From Roseicyclus persicicus (GTDB lineage Bacteria; Pseudomonadota; Alphaproteobacteria; Rhodobacterales; Rhodobacteraceae): 64,000 nt of DNA. The notes under the pieces were generated by a model. The model saw nothing but the letters and a program-made list of their open reading frames with translations, was not told where the DNA came from and searched no databases. How positions within the stretch are numbered: the first letter of the stretch is position 1; each line of letters starts with the position of its first letter. The stretch covers positions 806,001 through 870,000 of the forward strand of contig NZ_JAAZQQ010000002.1 in the NCBI RefSeq assembly GCF_012395815.1, read 5' to 3'. Of this stretch, positions 36,530-45,704 are shown piece after piece. The position numbers were made by a program, and so were the translations under genes.

Positions 36530-38022
36530 GGGTCTACGTCCCCCGCGACGCCGCCGCCCGCGCGCTGGGCGCCGATGCTGTCGCCGCCGCCTTCGAGGCC
36601 GCGGGCCATGCCGTCATCCGCAACGGGTCGCGCGGGATGATCTGGCTGGAACCCCTTGTGGAAATTGAGGAAAACGGCGTCCGCCGGGCCTGGGGGCCGG
36701 TCGCGGCGGGGGATGTGCCGGCGATCCTCGCCGGTCGCGCCGAAAGCCTCGGCAGGGTCGAGGACATCCCCTTCTTCGGCCGTCAGCAGCGCCTGACCTT
36801 CGCGCGCTGCGGCCTGATCGACCCGCTGGACCTGGCCGACTACGAGGCCCATGGCGGGCTGGCCGGCCTGCGCCGCGCGCGGGCGCTGGGGCCCGAGGGC
36901 ATCCTGGCCGAGGTGAAGGCGAGCGGGCTGCGCGGGCGCGGCGGGGCGGGGTTTCCGACCGGGATCAAGTGGGAGACGGTGGCCCGCGCCCCGGGCGACC
37001 GGAAATACATCGTCTGCAACGCCGACGAGGGCGACAGCGGCACCTTCGCCGACCGGATGCTGATGGAGGGCGACCCCTTCACGCTGATCGAGGGCATGGC
37101 GATCGCGGGGCTGGCCGTGGGGGCGACGAAGGGCTTCGTCTACATCCGGTCGGAGTATCCCGACGCCATCGCGGTGATGACGCGGGCGGTGGAGATCGCG
37201 AGGAAAAACAAAATTCTCGGGGGCGGTGTTCATGCATCGCATGCGTTCGATATCGAGATCCGCGTGGGTGCGGGCGCCTATGTCTGCGGCGAGGAGACCT
37301 CGCTCCTGAACTCGCTCGAGGGCAAGCGCGGGGTGGTTCGGGCCAAGCCGCCGCTGCCGGCGCTGGAGGGGTTTCTGGGCCGGCCGACGGTGGTGAACAA
37401 CGTGATCTCGCTGGCCACCGTTCCGGTGATCCTGGAGAAGGGGGCGGATCACTACGCGTCCTTCGGGCTGGGCCGGTCCCGGGGCACCATGCCGGTGCAG
37501 ATCGCGGGCAACGTGGCGCGCGGGGGGCTGTTCGAGACCGCTTTCGGGATGCCGCTGGGCGAGCTGGTCCACGACATCGCGGGCGGCACGGCCAGCGGGC
37601 GCCCGGTGAAGGCGGTGCAGGTCGGCGGGCCGCTGGGCGCCTGGTTCGCGCCGGCGAAGTTCGACACGCCCTTCGCCTACGAGGAGTTCGACGGGCAGGG
37701 CGGGCTGATCGGGCACGCGGGCGTCGTGGTGGCGGACGACACCGTCGACATGGCGCTGATGGCGCGCTTCGCGATGGAGTTCTGCGCGGTCGAGAGCTGC
37801 GGGAAATGCACGCCCTGCCGGATCGGCGCGGTGCGCGGCGTGGAGACCATCGACCGGATCCGGGCGGGGGATGCGGCGGCGGTGCCGCTGCTCGTGGACC
37901 TCTGCGAGACGATGAAGCACGGGTCGCTCTGCGCGTTGGGGGGCTTCACGCCCTACCCGGTGATGAGCGCGCTGCGGCAGTTCCCCGAGGAGTTCGGGCT
38001 GCTGCGGGAGGCGGCGGAGTGA
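36526..38022 (+). CDS. fdsB: NAD-dependent formate dehydrogenase beta subunit
   Basis: This 498-residue NuoF-like diaphorase subunit binds FMN and NAD. An N-terminal domain (1-110) precedes the FMN-binding 'KASGLRGRGGAGFPTGIKWE' at 131-150 and 'YIVCNADEGDSGTFADR' near 161-177. The C-terminal [4Fe-4S] ligands are C425, C428, C431 (SCGKCTPCRIG) and C469. It reduces NAD with electrons from formate. It is coupled to fdsG by a 4-bp overlap. Confidence 0.96.
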   Translation: MRVYVPRDAAARALGADAVAAAFEAAGHAVIRNGSRGMIWLEPLVEIEENGVRRAWGPVAAGDVPAILAGRAESLGRVEDIPFFGRQQRLTFARCGLIDPLDLADYEAHGGLAGLRRARALGPEGILAEVKASGLRGRGGAGFPTGIKWETVARAPGDRKYIVCNADEGDSGTFADRMLMEGDPFTLIEGMAIAGLAVGATKGFVYIRSEYPDAIAVMTRAVEIARKNKILGGGVHASHAFDIEIRVGAGAYVCGEETSLLNSLEGKRGVVRAKPPLPALEGFLGRPTVVNNVISLATVPVILEKGADHYASFGLGRSRGTMPVQIAGNVARGGLFETAFGMPLGELVHDIAGGTASGRPVKAVQVGGPLGAWFAPAKFDTPFAYEEFDGQGGLIGHAGVVVADDTVDMALMARFAMEFCAVESCGKCTPCRIGAVRGVETIDRIRAGDAAAVPLLVDLCETMKHGSLCALGGFTPYPVMSALRQFPEEFGLLREAAE

Positions 38023-38040
38023 GCGGGTCGAGGACACATG

Positions 38041-38120
38041 GGGTCGCCGCCTGCGGCGTCGACCCGGGCGAGGGGGCCAGCCCCCTCGCGCTCCCCCGGA
38101 GTATTTTGGAAGCAAAGATG
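38041..38120 (+). repeat. Two hairpins plus GGAGTATTT motif within the fds operon
   Basis: Between fdsB and fdsA lie a hairpin with 11 paired bases and one mismatch (38041-38065) and a perfect 9-base hairpin GCGAGGGGG/CCCCCTCGC (38068-38089). They are followed by CCCCCGGAGTATTTTGGAAG and CAAAGATG up to 38120. From memory, similar hairpin-plus-'GGAGTATTTGG..AAAGATG' blocks are dispersed in Rhodobacterales intergenic DNA. A related block without strong hairpins is at 54004-54033. Confidence 0.6.
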
Positions 38121-38140
38121 GGCAGGGAGGCTGCAAGGCC

Positions 38141-41035
38141 ATGAAGGATTTCATCATTCCCTGGAACGACGACCGTGACATGGGCACGCCCGCCAGGGAG
38201 GGCGCGCCGGTCACGCTGACGATCGACGGGTTCGAGGTGACGGTGCCCGAGGGCACGAGCGTCATGCGGGCCGCGGCGCTGGCGGGCATCCAGGTGCCGA
38301 AGCTCTGCGCGACCGACAGCCTGGAGGCCTTCGGGTCGTGCCGGCTGTGTGTCGTGGAGATCGAGGGGCGGCGGGGCACGCCGGCCTCCTGCACGACGCC
38401 GGTGGCGGCGGGGATGGTGGTGCGCACCCAGTCGGAGCAGGTGAAGAAGATCCGCAAGGGGGTGATGGAGCTCTATATCTCCGACCACCCGCTGGATTGC
38501 CTGACCTGTGCCGCGAACGGCGATTGCGAGTTGCAGGATATGGCCGGCGCCGTGGGCCTGCGCGACGTGCGCTACACCGCGCCCGAGGACGGGATGCGCA
38601 CCCATTTCGCCCGGAACACCAGCGGCGAGGCGAACCCCGAGTGGCTGCCGAAGGACGACAGCAACCCGTATTTCACCTATGACCCGGCGAAATGCATCGT
38701 CTGCAACCGCTGCGTCCGGGCCTGCGAGGAGGTGCAGGGGACCTTCGCGCTGACCATCGAAGGCCGGGGCTTCGAGAGCCGGGTGTCGGCGGGGGCCGCG
38801 GGAGATGATTTCCTGTCATCTGACTGCGTCAGCTGCGGCGCCTGCGTGCAGGCCTGCCCGACGGCGACGCTGCAGGAGAAATCCGTCATCGAACTCGGCA
38901 CGCCGACGCGGTCGGTGATCACCACCTGCGCCTATTGCGGGGTGGGGTGTTCCTTCAAGGCCGAGCTGAACGGCGACGAGCTGGTGCGGATGGTGCCCTA
39001 CAAGCACGGGGCGGCGAACCGGGGGCACAGCTGCGTGAAGGGGCGGTTCGCCTGGGGCTATGCGCAACATGCCGACCGCATCCTGAACCCGATGATCCGC
39101 GACAGCATCGACCAGCCCTGGCGCGAGGTGAGCTGGGAGGAGGCGATCGGGTTCGCGGCGGCACGGCTCAGGGGCATCCAGGAGAAGCACGGGCGCAAGT
39201 CGGTCGGCGTGATCACGTCGAGCCGCTGCACCAACGAGGAAACCTACCTCGTGCAGAAGCTGGCGCGCGCGGTGTTCCGCAACAACAACACCGACACCTG
39301 CGCGCGGGTGTGCCATTCGCCCACGGGCTACGGCCTCGGCCAGACCTTCGGCACCAGCGCGGGCACCCAGAATTTCGACAGCGTGATGCACACCGATGTC
39401 GCCGTCATCATCGGGGCGAACCCGACCGACGGGCACCCGGTTTTCGCAAGCCGCCTGAAGAAGCGGCTCCGGCAGGGCGCGAAGCTGATCGTGATCGACC
39501 CGCGCCGGATCGACCTAGTGAAATCGACCCATGTGGAGGCGGCGCATCACCTGGCGCTGCGGCCCGGGACCAACGTGGCGGTCGTGACCGCGATGGCGCA
39601 TGTGATCGTCACCGAGGGGCTGTTCGACGAGGATTTCATTCGCAGCCGCTGCGACTGGGACGAGTTCGAGGAGTACGCGGAGTTCGTCAGCGACGTCCGC
39701 CATTCCCCCGAGATGACCGAGATGCTGACCGGCGTGCCGGCCGACGCGCTGCGCGCCGCCGCGCGCCTCTACGCCACCGGGGGCAACGGGGCGATCTACT
39801 ACGGGCTGGGCGTGACCGAGCATTCCCAGGGCTCGACCACCGTGATGGCGATTGCCAACCTCGCCATGCTGACGGGCAACATCGGGCGCGAGGGGGTGGG
39901 GGTGAACCCGCTCCGCGGCCAGAACAACGTGCAGGGCTCCTGCGACATGGGGAGCTTCCCGCACGAGCTGCCGGGGTATCGCCATGTGAAGAACGCCGAT
40001 GTGCGGGCGATCTTCGAGGCCGCCTGGGGCATCGAGATCGACCCCGAGCCGGGCCTGCGCATCCCCAACATGCTGGACGCGGCCGTCGACGGGCAGTTCA
40101 AGGGCCTCTACTGCCAGGGCGAGGACATCCTGCAGTCGGACCCCGACACCAAGCATGTCGCGGCGGGGCTGGCGGCGATGGAGTGCGTCATCGTCCACGA
40201 CCTGTTCCTGAACGAGACGGCGAACTACGCGCATGTGTTCCTGCCGGGCTCGACCTTCCTGGAAAAGGACGGGACCTTCACCAATGCCGAACGGCGCATC
40301 AACCGGGTGCGCAAGGTGATGGCCCCGCGGAACGGCTACGCGGACTGGGAGATCACCCAGCTGCTGGCGAACGCGATGGGCGCGGGCTGGCACTATACTC
40401 ACCCCTCGCAGATCATGGACGAGATCGCGGCGACGACGCCGGGCTTCGCCCATGTCGACTACGCCATGCTGGAGGAGCGGGGCAGCGTGCAGTGGCCCTG
40501 CAACGACGCGGCGCCCGAGGGCTCGCCGATCATGCATGTCGACGGCTTCGTGCGCGGCAAGGGGCGGTTCATCGTCACCGAATACGTGGCGACCGAGGAA
40601 CGGACCGGGCCGCGCTTCCCGCTCCTGCTGACCACCGGGCGCATCCTGAGCCAGTACAACGTCGGCGCGCAGACGCGGCGGACGGCGAACACGGTCTGGC
40701 ACACCGAGGACGTGCTGGAAATCCATCCCCATGACGCCGAGGTCAGGGGGATCACGGAGGGCGCCTGGGTGAAGCTCGCCAGCCGCTCGGGCGAGACGGC
40801 GCTGCGGGCGCACCTGACCGATCGGGTCAGCCCCGGCGTGGTCTACACGACCTTCCACCACCCCGGCACGCAGGCCAACGTCATCACCACGGATTACTCC
40901 GACTGGGCCACGAACTGCCCGGAATACAAGGTGACGGCGGTGCAGGTCGGGCTGTCGAACGGGCCGACCGAGTGGCAGGAGAGCTACGAGGCGCAGGCGG
41001 AGCGGTCGCGCCGCATCCTGCCGGCGGCGGAATGA
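38141..41035 (+). CDS. fdsA: NAD-dependent formate dehydrogenase alpha (molybdenum) subunit
   Basis: This 964-residue catalytic subunit oxidises formate to CO2 at a bis-MGD molybdenum centre. The N-terminal NuoG-like part carries [2Fe-2S] ligands C56, C67, C70, C84, then H116-C120-C123-C129. Two ferredoxin-type clusters follow (C185/188/191/195 and C229/232/235/239). The molybdopterin domain has its own [4Fe-4S] (C263, C266, C270, C298). The molybdenum ligand is Cys391 in TCARVCHSPTGYG, encoded by an ordinary TGC, so the enzyme is not a selenoprotein. Confidence 0.97.
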   Translation: MKDFIIPWNDDRDMGTPAREGAPVTLTIDGFEVTVPEGTSVMRAAALAGIQVPKLCATDSLEAFGSCRLCVVEIEGRRGTPASCTTPVAAGMVVRTQSEQVKKIRKGVMELYISDHPLDCLTCAANGDCELQDMAGAVGLRDVRYTAPEDGMRTHFARNTSGEANPEWLPKDDSNPYFTYDPAKCIVCNRCVRACEEVQGTFALTIEGRGFESRVSAGAAGDDFLSSDCVSCGACVQACPTATLQEKSVIELGTPTRSVITTCAYCGVGCSFKAELNGDELVRMVPYKHGAANRGHSCVKGRFAWGYAQHADRILNPMIRDSIDQPWREVSWEEAIGFAAARLRGIQEKHGRKSVGVITSSRCTNEETYLVQKLARAVFRNNNTDTCARVCHSPTGYGLGQTFGTSAGTQNFDSVMHTDVAVIIGANPTDGHPVFASRLKKRLRQGAKLIVIDPRRIDLVKSTHVEAAHHLALRPGTNVAVVTAMAHVIVTEGLFDEDFIRSRCDWDEFEEYAEFVSDVRHSPEMTEMLTGVPADALRAAARLYATGGNGAIYYGLGVTEHSQGSTTVMAIANLAMLTGNIGREGVGVNPLRGQNNVQGSCDMGSFPHELPGYRHVKNADVRAIFEAAWGIEIDPEPGLRIPNMLDAAVDGQFKGLYCQGEDILQSDPDTKHVAAGLAAMECVIVHDLFLNETANYAHVFLPGSTFLEKDGTFTNAERRINRVRKVMAPRNGYADWEITQLLANAMGAGWHYTHPSQIMDEIAATTPGFAHVDYAMLEERGSVQWPCNDAAPEGSPIMHVDGFVRGKGRFIVTEYVATEERTGPRFPLLLTTGRILSQYNVGAQTRRTANTVWHTEDVLEIHPHDAEVRGITEGAWVKLASRSGETALRAHLTDRVSPGVVYTTFHHPGTQANVITTDYSDWATNCPEYKVTAVQVGLSNGPTEWQESYEAQAERSRRILPAAE

Positions 41036-41841
41036 AGGCGAGCGTCTCGATCCGCGCCACGGCGCTGGGCCCCGACGGCGCGCGGGAGGTGACCCGCGCG
41101 CTGCCCGAGGAGGTGCCGGTGGCCGTCACCTGCAACGGCACGACGCAGGCCGTGATGATGTGCACGCCGGCCGACCTGGAGGAGTTCGCGGTGGGCTTCG
41201 CCTTAACCGAGGGCTACGCCACGCCCGACCAGATCGAGCGGGTGGAGATCCTCGAGGCGGAGGCCGGGATCGAGGCGCGGCTCTGGATCGCGGAGGAGGC
41301 GGCGGCAGAGCTTGGCGCACGGCGCCGCGCGATGCTGGGGCCGGTGGGCTGCGGGCTGTGCGGGATCGAGAGCCTGGAGCAGGCGCTGCGGGTGCTGCCG
41401 CCGGTCAGCGCCCGGACGACGCTGACCCGGGCCGAGGCGGCGGGTGCGCTCGACGCGCTGCGCGGGCACCAGCCGCTCCATGACCTGACCCATGCCGTCC
41501 ATGCCGCGGGGCTGCTGATGCCGGGGCGGGGGATCGTGCTGGCGCGCGAGGACGTGGGCCGTCACAACGCGCTCGACAAGCTGATCGGCGCGGCTTTGCG
41601 CGCGGGGATCGACCCCGCGGCGGGCGCGGTCGTGCTGACCAGCCGGGTGTCGGTCGAGATGGTGCAAAAGACGGTGCTGGCGGGCGCGGGGCTGCTGATC
41701 GCGGCCTCGGCCCCGACCGCGCAGGCGCTGCGGCTGGCCGAGGCCGCGGGGCTGACGGTGGCCGCCTTCGCCCGCGGCGCGCGGGTCGAGGTGTTCACCC
41801 ATTCCGAGAGACTGCAGGGAGACCAGACCGATGTCGCCTGA
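41032..41841 (+). CDS. fdhD: Formate dehydrogenase accessory sulfurtransferase FdhD (FdsC)
   Basis: This 269-residue protein sulfurates and inserts the molybdenum cofactor of formate dehydrogenase. The CXXC sulfur-relay pair is C107/C110 in GPVGCGLCGIES, and the conserved 'REDVGRHNALDKLIG' lies near 180. It overlaps fdsA by 4 bp (ATGA) and the delta-subunit gene by 11 bp, so it is tightly coupled in the operon. In fds nomenclature this position is fdsC. Confidence 0.95.
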   Translation: MKASVSIRATALGPDGAREVTRALPEEVPVAVTCNGTTQAVMMCTPADLEEFAVGFALTEGYATPDQIERVEILEAEAGIEARLWIAEEAAAELGARRRAMLGPVGCGLCGIESLEQALRVLPPVSARTTLTRAEAAGALDALRGHQPLHDLTHAVHAAGLLMPGRGIVLAREDVGRHNALDKLIGAALRAGIDPAAGAVVLTSRVSVEMVQKTVLAGAGLLIAASAPTAQALRLAEAAGLTVAAFARGARVEVFTHSERLQGDQTDVA

Positions 41842-42034
41842 AAAGCTGACCCGCATGGCGAACCAGATCGCCGGCTTCTTCAAGACCCAGCCGGGCCGCG
41901 ACCAGGCCGAGCGCGTGGCCCAGCACCTGAAGGACTACTGGGACCCGCGGATGCGCGCCGAGCTGAAGGCCCATGCCAAGGGGCACGAGGGCGAACTCGA
42001 CGAGCTGGTGCGCCGGGCGCTGCCGTTGATCTGA
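41831..42034 (+). CDS. fdsD: Formate dehydrogenase delta subunit
   Basis: This is a 67-residue protein with the FdsD pattern 'MSPEKLTRMANQIAGFFKTQPGRDQAERVAQHLKDYWDPRMRAEL'. The small subunit is needed for assembly or stability of FdsABG. It starts inside the end of fdhD. It is the last gene of fdsGBACD and is followed by a palindrome array. Confidence 0.93.
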   Translation: MSPEKLTRMANQIAGFFKTQPGRDQAERVAQHLKDYWDPRMRAELKAHAKGHEGELDELVRRALPLI

Positions 42035-42056
42035 CGGCGCGGGGTCGGACGGCGCA

Positions 42057-42122
42057 AGGGTCTTGCAAGACCCTCGCTAGAGCCTTGCAAGGCTCTGGCA
42101 AAAGCCTTGCAAGGCTTTTGCC
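42057..42122. repeat. CTTGCAAG palindrome array A (three units)
   Basis: Three back-to-back perfect inverted repeats share the core CTTGCAAG but have different outer arms that still pair: AGGGT/ACCCT (42057-42074), AGAGC/GGCTCT-type (42079-42096) and a 26-base unit with arms GGCAAAAGC/GCTTTTGCC (42097-42122). Unit pitch is about 20-22 bases. The array lies between the convergent fdsD and HlyD-family stops. It is related to array B at 48349-48433. Confidence 0.9.
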
Positions 42123-42125
42123 GCC

Positions 42126-43334
42126 TCACATCGCCCGCCGGTCCACCACGGCGACCCCGTCGGCCACCGCGTCGCTGGGGTGGGTCACGATCCGCTCGCC
42201 GGGGGTCAGCCCCGCCAGCACCTCCGCCGTCCGCGCGCCGCGCCGGCCCAGCGTCACCGCGCGCTCCTCGGCCAGCCCGTCGGCCACCACGAACACCGCC
42301 CAGCCGTCCCCGCGCCGGAAGACCGCGCCGAGCGGCACCTGCACGGCGCTGTCCGTCTCCCACTCCACCACGCGCAGGAACACCGAGAAGCCGTGGCCCA
42401 GCCCCGCCCGCGCCTCGGGCGGCGTCACCAGGTCGAAGATCACGTCCACCCGCTGCTCCTCGATCCCCAGCGCCGAGACCCGCGTCTCGGCCGCCGGCTC
42501 CACCCGGCGCAGCACCGCCTCGAGCGCACCCGGCCCGCCCCAGCGCTCCACGATGGCCCGCGTGCCGGGCCCGATCCGCACCGCGTCGGACGACAGGAGG
42601 TCGGCCACGATCTCCAGGTCGCCGGGGTCGCCCACCGTCACCAGCGGCGCGCCGGCCTGCACCGGGTGTTCGCTGATCGTGGCGATGGACAGGACGACCC
42701 CGTCCGCCGGCGCCGTCAGGTCGACGCAGCAGGCCGCCGGTGCCGCGCCCCCCTCGGGGCCCATCAGCGCCGCCTGCGCGCGGTCCAGCGTGCCCGTGGA
42801 CATGGCGATGCGCGAGCGCGCGGCGGCGACGGCGGCGTCGGCCACGGCCAGCTGCTGGGTCACGGTCTCCAGCTGCGTCACGCTCGACACGCCCCGCTGC
42901 ACCAGCGCCTGCGTGCGGTCGAACTGCATCGCGGCGAAGGCGCGCTCCTCCTCGGCGCGGGTCAGGTCGGCGCGGGCGACCTCCAGCGCGGCCTGCGCCT
43001 CGGCCACCGCCGCCTCGGCCTGCGCCCGGCTGCGCGCGTCGAGGAGCGCGGGCGAGGCCGGCTCCACCCGCGCCACTACCGTCACGCCCGCCGCCACCGG
43101 GTCGCCCACCACCACGGGCGCCCGCAGCGCGGTGCCGGCGATGGGGGCGGCCACCTCGTAGACCTCGCGGATGCGCGTCCGCGCGTCGGCGTCGATGGTC
43201 ACCTGCATCGGCCCCGCCGTCACCTCGATCAGGTCGACCGGCACCGGGTCCTCGCGAAAGGCGACCCAGGCCAGCCCCCCGATCAGGGCCGCCCCGGCCA
43301 GCGAAAGCGCGATCGTGCGCGTGGTCCAGACCAT
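42126..43334 (-). CDS. HlyD/RND-type periplasmic adaptor (membrane fusion protein)
   Basis: This 402-residue adaptor would link the adjacent inner-membrane ABC permease to the periplasm or an outer-membrane channel. It has an N-terminal membrane anchor at about 6-24 ('TIALSLAGAALIGGLAWVAF'). A lipoyl/barrel-sandwich half with 'IDADARTRIREVYEVAAPIAGTAL' and an alpha-helical coiled-coil hairpin (about 105-190, rich in Ala, Glu and Arg) follow. The C-terminal beta-barrel ends 'GERIVTHPSDAVADGVAVVDRRAM'. It is the third gene of the ATPase-permease-adaptor unit. Confidence 0.88.
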   Translation of the reverse strand: MVWTTRTIALSLAGAALIGGLAWVAFREDPVPVDLIEVTAGPMQVTIDADARTRIREVYEVAAPIAGTALRAPVVVGDPVAAGVTVVARVEPASPALLDARSRAQAEAAVAEAQAALEVARADLTRAEEERAFAAMQFDRTQALVQRGVSSVTQLETVTQQLAVADAAVAAARSRIAMSTGTLDRAQAALMGPEGGAAPAACCVDLTAPADGVVLSIATISEHPVQAGAPLVTVGDPGDLEIVADLLSSDAVRIGPGTRAIVERWGGPGALEAVLRRVEPAAETRVSALGIEEQRVDVIFDLVTPPEARAGLGHGFSVFLRVVEWETDSAVQVPLGAVFRRGDGWAVFVVADGLAEERAVTLGRRGARTAEVLAGLTPGERIVTHPSDAVADGVAVVDRRAM

Positions 43335-43338
43335 GGCG

Positions 43339-45696
43339 TTACTCCCGTGTCTTCATCACTTCGACGAGGTCCATCCGGTCGATCCGGCGGCGGACGATCA
43401 TCACCGAGCCGAGGCTGGCGGCCAGCACCACCAGGCTCGCCCAGGCGAAGCTTTTGGGTTCCAGCACCAGCGGGATCGCGTAGAGATCCGAGGTGAAGCT
43501 CGAGGCCAGCGCCCGCGCGATCCAGGCCCCCATCAGCCAGCCCACCGGCTGCGCCAGCAGCGCCAGCAGCATCGTCTCGCCCACCAGAACCCGGCTCACC
43601 TCGGCCCGCGTGAAGCCGAGGATGCGCAGGCTGGCCAGTTCGCGGGCGCGTTCCGACAGCTGGATGCGCGCGCCGTTGTAGGCGACGCCGACCGTGATCA
43701 GGATGGCGATGACGGCATAGACCGTGTTCACCACGGTGACATTCTCGCTGATCGTGTCCTCGAAGGCGGCGCGGTTCTCGCGCATCAGGATCAGCCCCGA
43801 CAGCCGGGGCGTGTCCTGCAGCGCGGCGTGGAGCGCGGGCAGGTCGGGCTCGTCGATCAGGATGTTGCCCACCGACATGGTGGGCGCGCGGCGGAACAGC
43901 CGGTCGAGGTAGCCGATCTCGACATAGGCGCCGAGGCCGAAATATTGCTCCACCAGCCCCGCGACGACCATCTCGTGGGTCTCGCGCCGGCCGGTCATGA
44001 ATTCGACCTCCAGGGTATCGCCCACCCCCACCTCCAGCTGCGCGGCCAGCCGGTCGGACAGCAGGATGCCGCCCGGCGGCGGGTCGATCGGCGTGCCGTC
44101 CGCGCCGATCACCCGGCTGAGCGTCGCGCCCTCGGGCCGCGCCTCGATCGAGACGCGCTTTTCCCGCGGCCCGTTGCGGAGCGTGGCGGCGTGGAACTGC
44201 TGCGCCTCGGCCTGCATCACGCCGGGCAGCCGCATCAGGTCGGACAGCGCGGTGTCGGGCACGTCGTCGGCGAACAGCACCATCGCGTCCTGCCGGTAGG
44301 ACTGGTTGAAGGCGAGGTCGATGATGCGGGCGAGGGCGTCGAACATGAAGCTCGCCGAGATCACCGCCGCCGTCGCGGCCCCGAGGCCCAGCATGGTCAG
44401 CGCGCTGCGCACCGGCCAGCGGATAAGGCTGCGCAGCACCATGATGGTGGTCTGCTTCAGCCGGGCCGCCGCCATCACGCGGTCGAGGATCGTCTTGCGG
44501 AACACCGGCGGGGCGGGGGGCTGCATCGCGACCGCGGGGGCGAGGCGCGCGGCCATCAGCGCGGCGCGCAGCGCGCCCAGCATCGTGGTGGCCAGCGCCG
44601 CCAGGCCCGACATGGCGTAGACCCAGCTCGGCACCCGGAACAGGAGGTAGGGAAACTCGAAGAAGCGCGCGTATTGCCAGGCCATCGCACGCGCGAGCAG
44701 TGTCCCGAGCCCCCAGCCCAGCCCCACGCCGATCACCGCGATCAGGGCGGCCAGCAGCAGGTAGTGCAGCGAGATTTCCAGGTCGGTGTAGCCCAGCGCC
44801 TTCAGGAGCCCGATCTCGGCCCGGTCCAGCGCCACGATCCGGCTCATCACCATGCCGACGAGAAAGGCCGAGATGGCGAAAAAGATCGGCGGCACCACCA
44901 CCGCCATCCCGCGCAGCTGGTCGATCTCGGCCGAGACGAAGGCGTCGGACACCTGTTGCGCCCGGCCGTAGGCCCCCAGCCCGCCATAGGGGTCGAGGAG
45001 CGCGTCGAGCGCATCCAGCACGTCGGCCTCCACCGCGTCGGCGGTCAGGCGCAGGGCGAGGTGGTTGAAGGCGCCAGCCATGTCGAAGGCGGCCTCCAGC
45101 TCGGCCTCGGGCATCCAGATGATGCCGAAGCCCTCGTTGTCGGGCATCAGCGCGCCGGGGCCGATGGTGTAGATGAACTCGGGGCTGAGCGCGGTGCCGG
45201 TGATCGTCAGCTCGCGGCGCTGGCCGTTCAGGTTGGCGTGGAAGGTGTCGCCGATGCGAAAGCCGTTGGCCTCGGCGAAGCTGGTCGTCACCATCACCTC
45301 GCCCGCCCGCGCGGGGTAGAGGCCCGTGCGCAGGATCGGCACGTTCAGGAGCGGGTCGTCGTCGGCCGGCCAGGACAGCATCTGCCCCATCGCCACCGCG
45401 ACCCGGCCCGGCAGGTCCAGCACCGCCATGCCCTGCACCCGCGCCTCGGCCGAGTAGACGCCGGGGATCTCGCGGATCTCGGGCAGGAGCCGGTCGGGCG
45501 CGCGGCGGGCGTCGGCGAAGACCTCGGCAAAGCGGTTGCGCTCGTAGTAGGCCGCGCGCGTGTCGGTCAGGGCCGTGTGCATCCCGAAGGCCGTCAGCAG
45601 GATCGCCACCCCGCAGGCCAGCACCACCGCGATGGCCAGCCCCTGCACCCAGAGCCGGCGGAAGTCGCGCATCAGCTTGATGTCGATCGCCTGCAT
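43339..45696 (-). CDS. ABC transporter permease with two FtsX domains
   Basis: This is a 785-residue inner-membrane protein. An N-terminal helix (about 16-40) and a large periplasmic MacB-like domain precede a first FtsX core (about 260-400, including 'SRIVALDRAEIGLLKALGYTDLEI'). A second helix and periplasmic domain start near 425, and a second FtsX core ('IQLSERARELASLRILGFTRAEVSRVLVGETMLL') ends the protein. It is a double-length MacB/LolC-type permease. The ATG at 45696 was chosen; a GTG three codons upstream overlaps the ATPase stop. The substrate is unknown. Confidence 0.88.
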   Translation of the reverse strand: MQAIDIKLMRDFRRLWVQGLAIAVVLACGVAILLTAFGMHTALTDTRAAYYERNRFAEVFADARRAPDRLLPEIREIPGVYSAEARVQGMAVLDLPGRVAVAMGQMLSWPADDDPLLNVPILRTGLYPARAGEVMVTTSFAEANGFRIGDTFHANLNGQRRELTITGTALSPEFIYTIGPGALMPDNEGFGIIWMPEAELEAAFDMAGAFNHLALRLTADAVEADVLDALDALLDPYGGLGAYGRAQQVSDAFVSAEIDQLRGMAVVVPPIFFAISAFLVGMVMSRIVALDRAEIGLLKALGYTDLEISLHYLLLAALIAVIGVGLGWGLGTLLARAMAWQYARFFEFPYLLFRVPSWVYAMSGLAALATTMLGALRAALMAARLAPAVAMQPPAPPVFRKTILDRVMAAARLKQTTIMVLRSLIRWPVRSALTMLGLGAATAAVISASFMFDALARIIDLAFNQSYRQDAMVLFADDVPDTALSDLMRLPGVMQAEAQQFHAATLRNGPREKRVSIEARPEGATLSRVIGADGTPIDPPPGGILLSDRLAAQLEVGVGDTLEVEFMTGRRETHEMVVAGLVEQYFGLGAYVEIGYLDRLFRRAPTMSVGNILIDEPDLPALHAALQDTPRLSGLILMRENRAAFEDTISENVTVVNTVYAVIAILITVGVAYNGARIQLSERARELASLRILGFTRAEVSRVLVGETMLLALLAQPVGWLMGAWIARALASSFTSDLYAIPLVLEPKSFAWASLVVLAASLGSVMIVRRRIDRMDLVEVMKTRE

Positions 45697-45704
45697 CCGC
45701 GCCC

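Noticed and set aside
39310-39318. Selenocysteine in the formate dehydrogenase catalytic site
   Set aside because: The molybdenum-ligand codon is an ordinary Cys codon in frame and no in-frame TGA occurs in fdsA.
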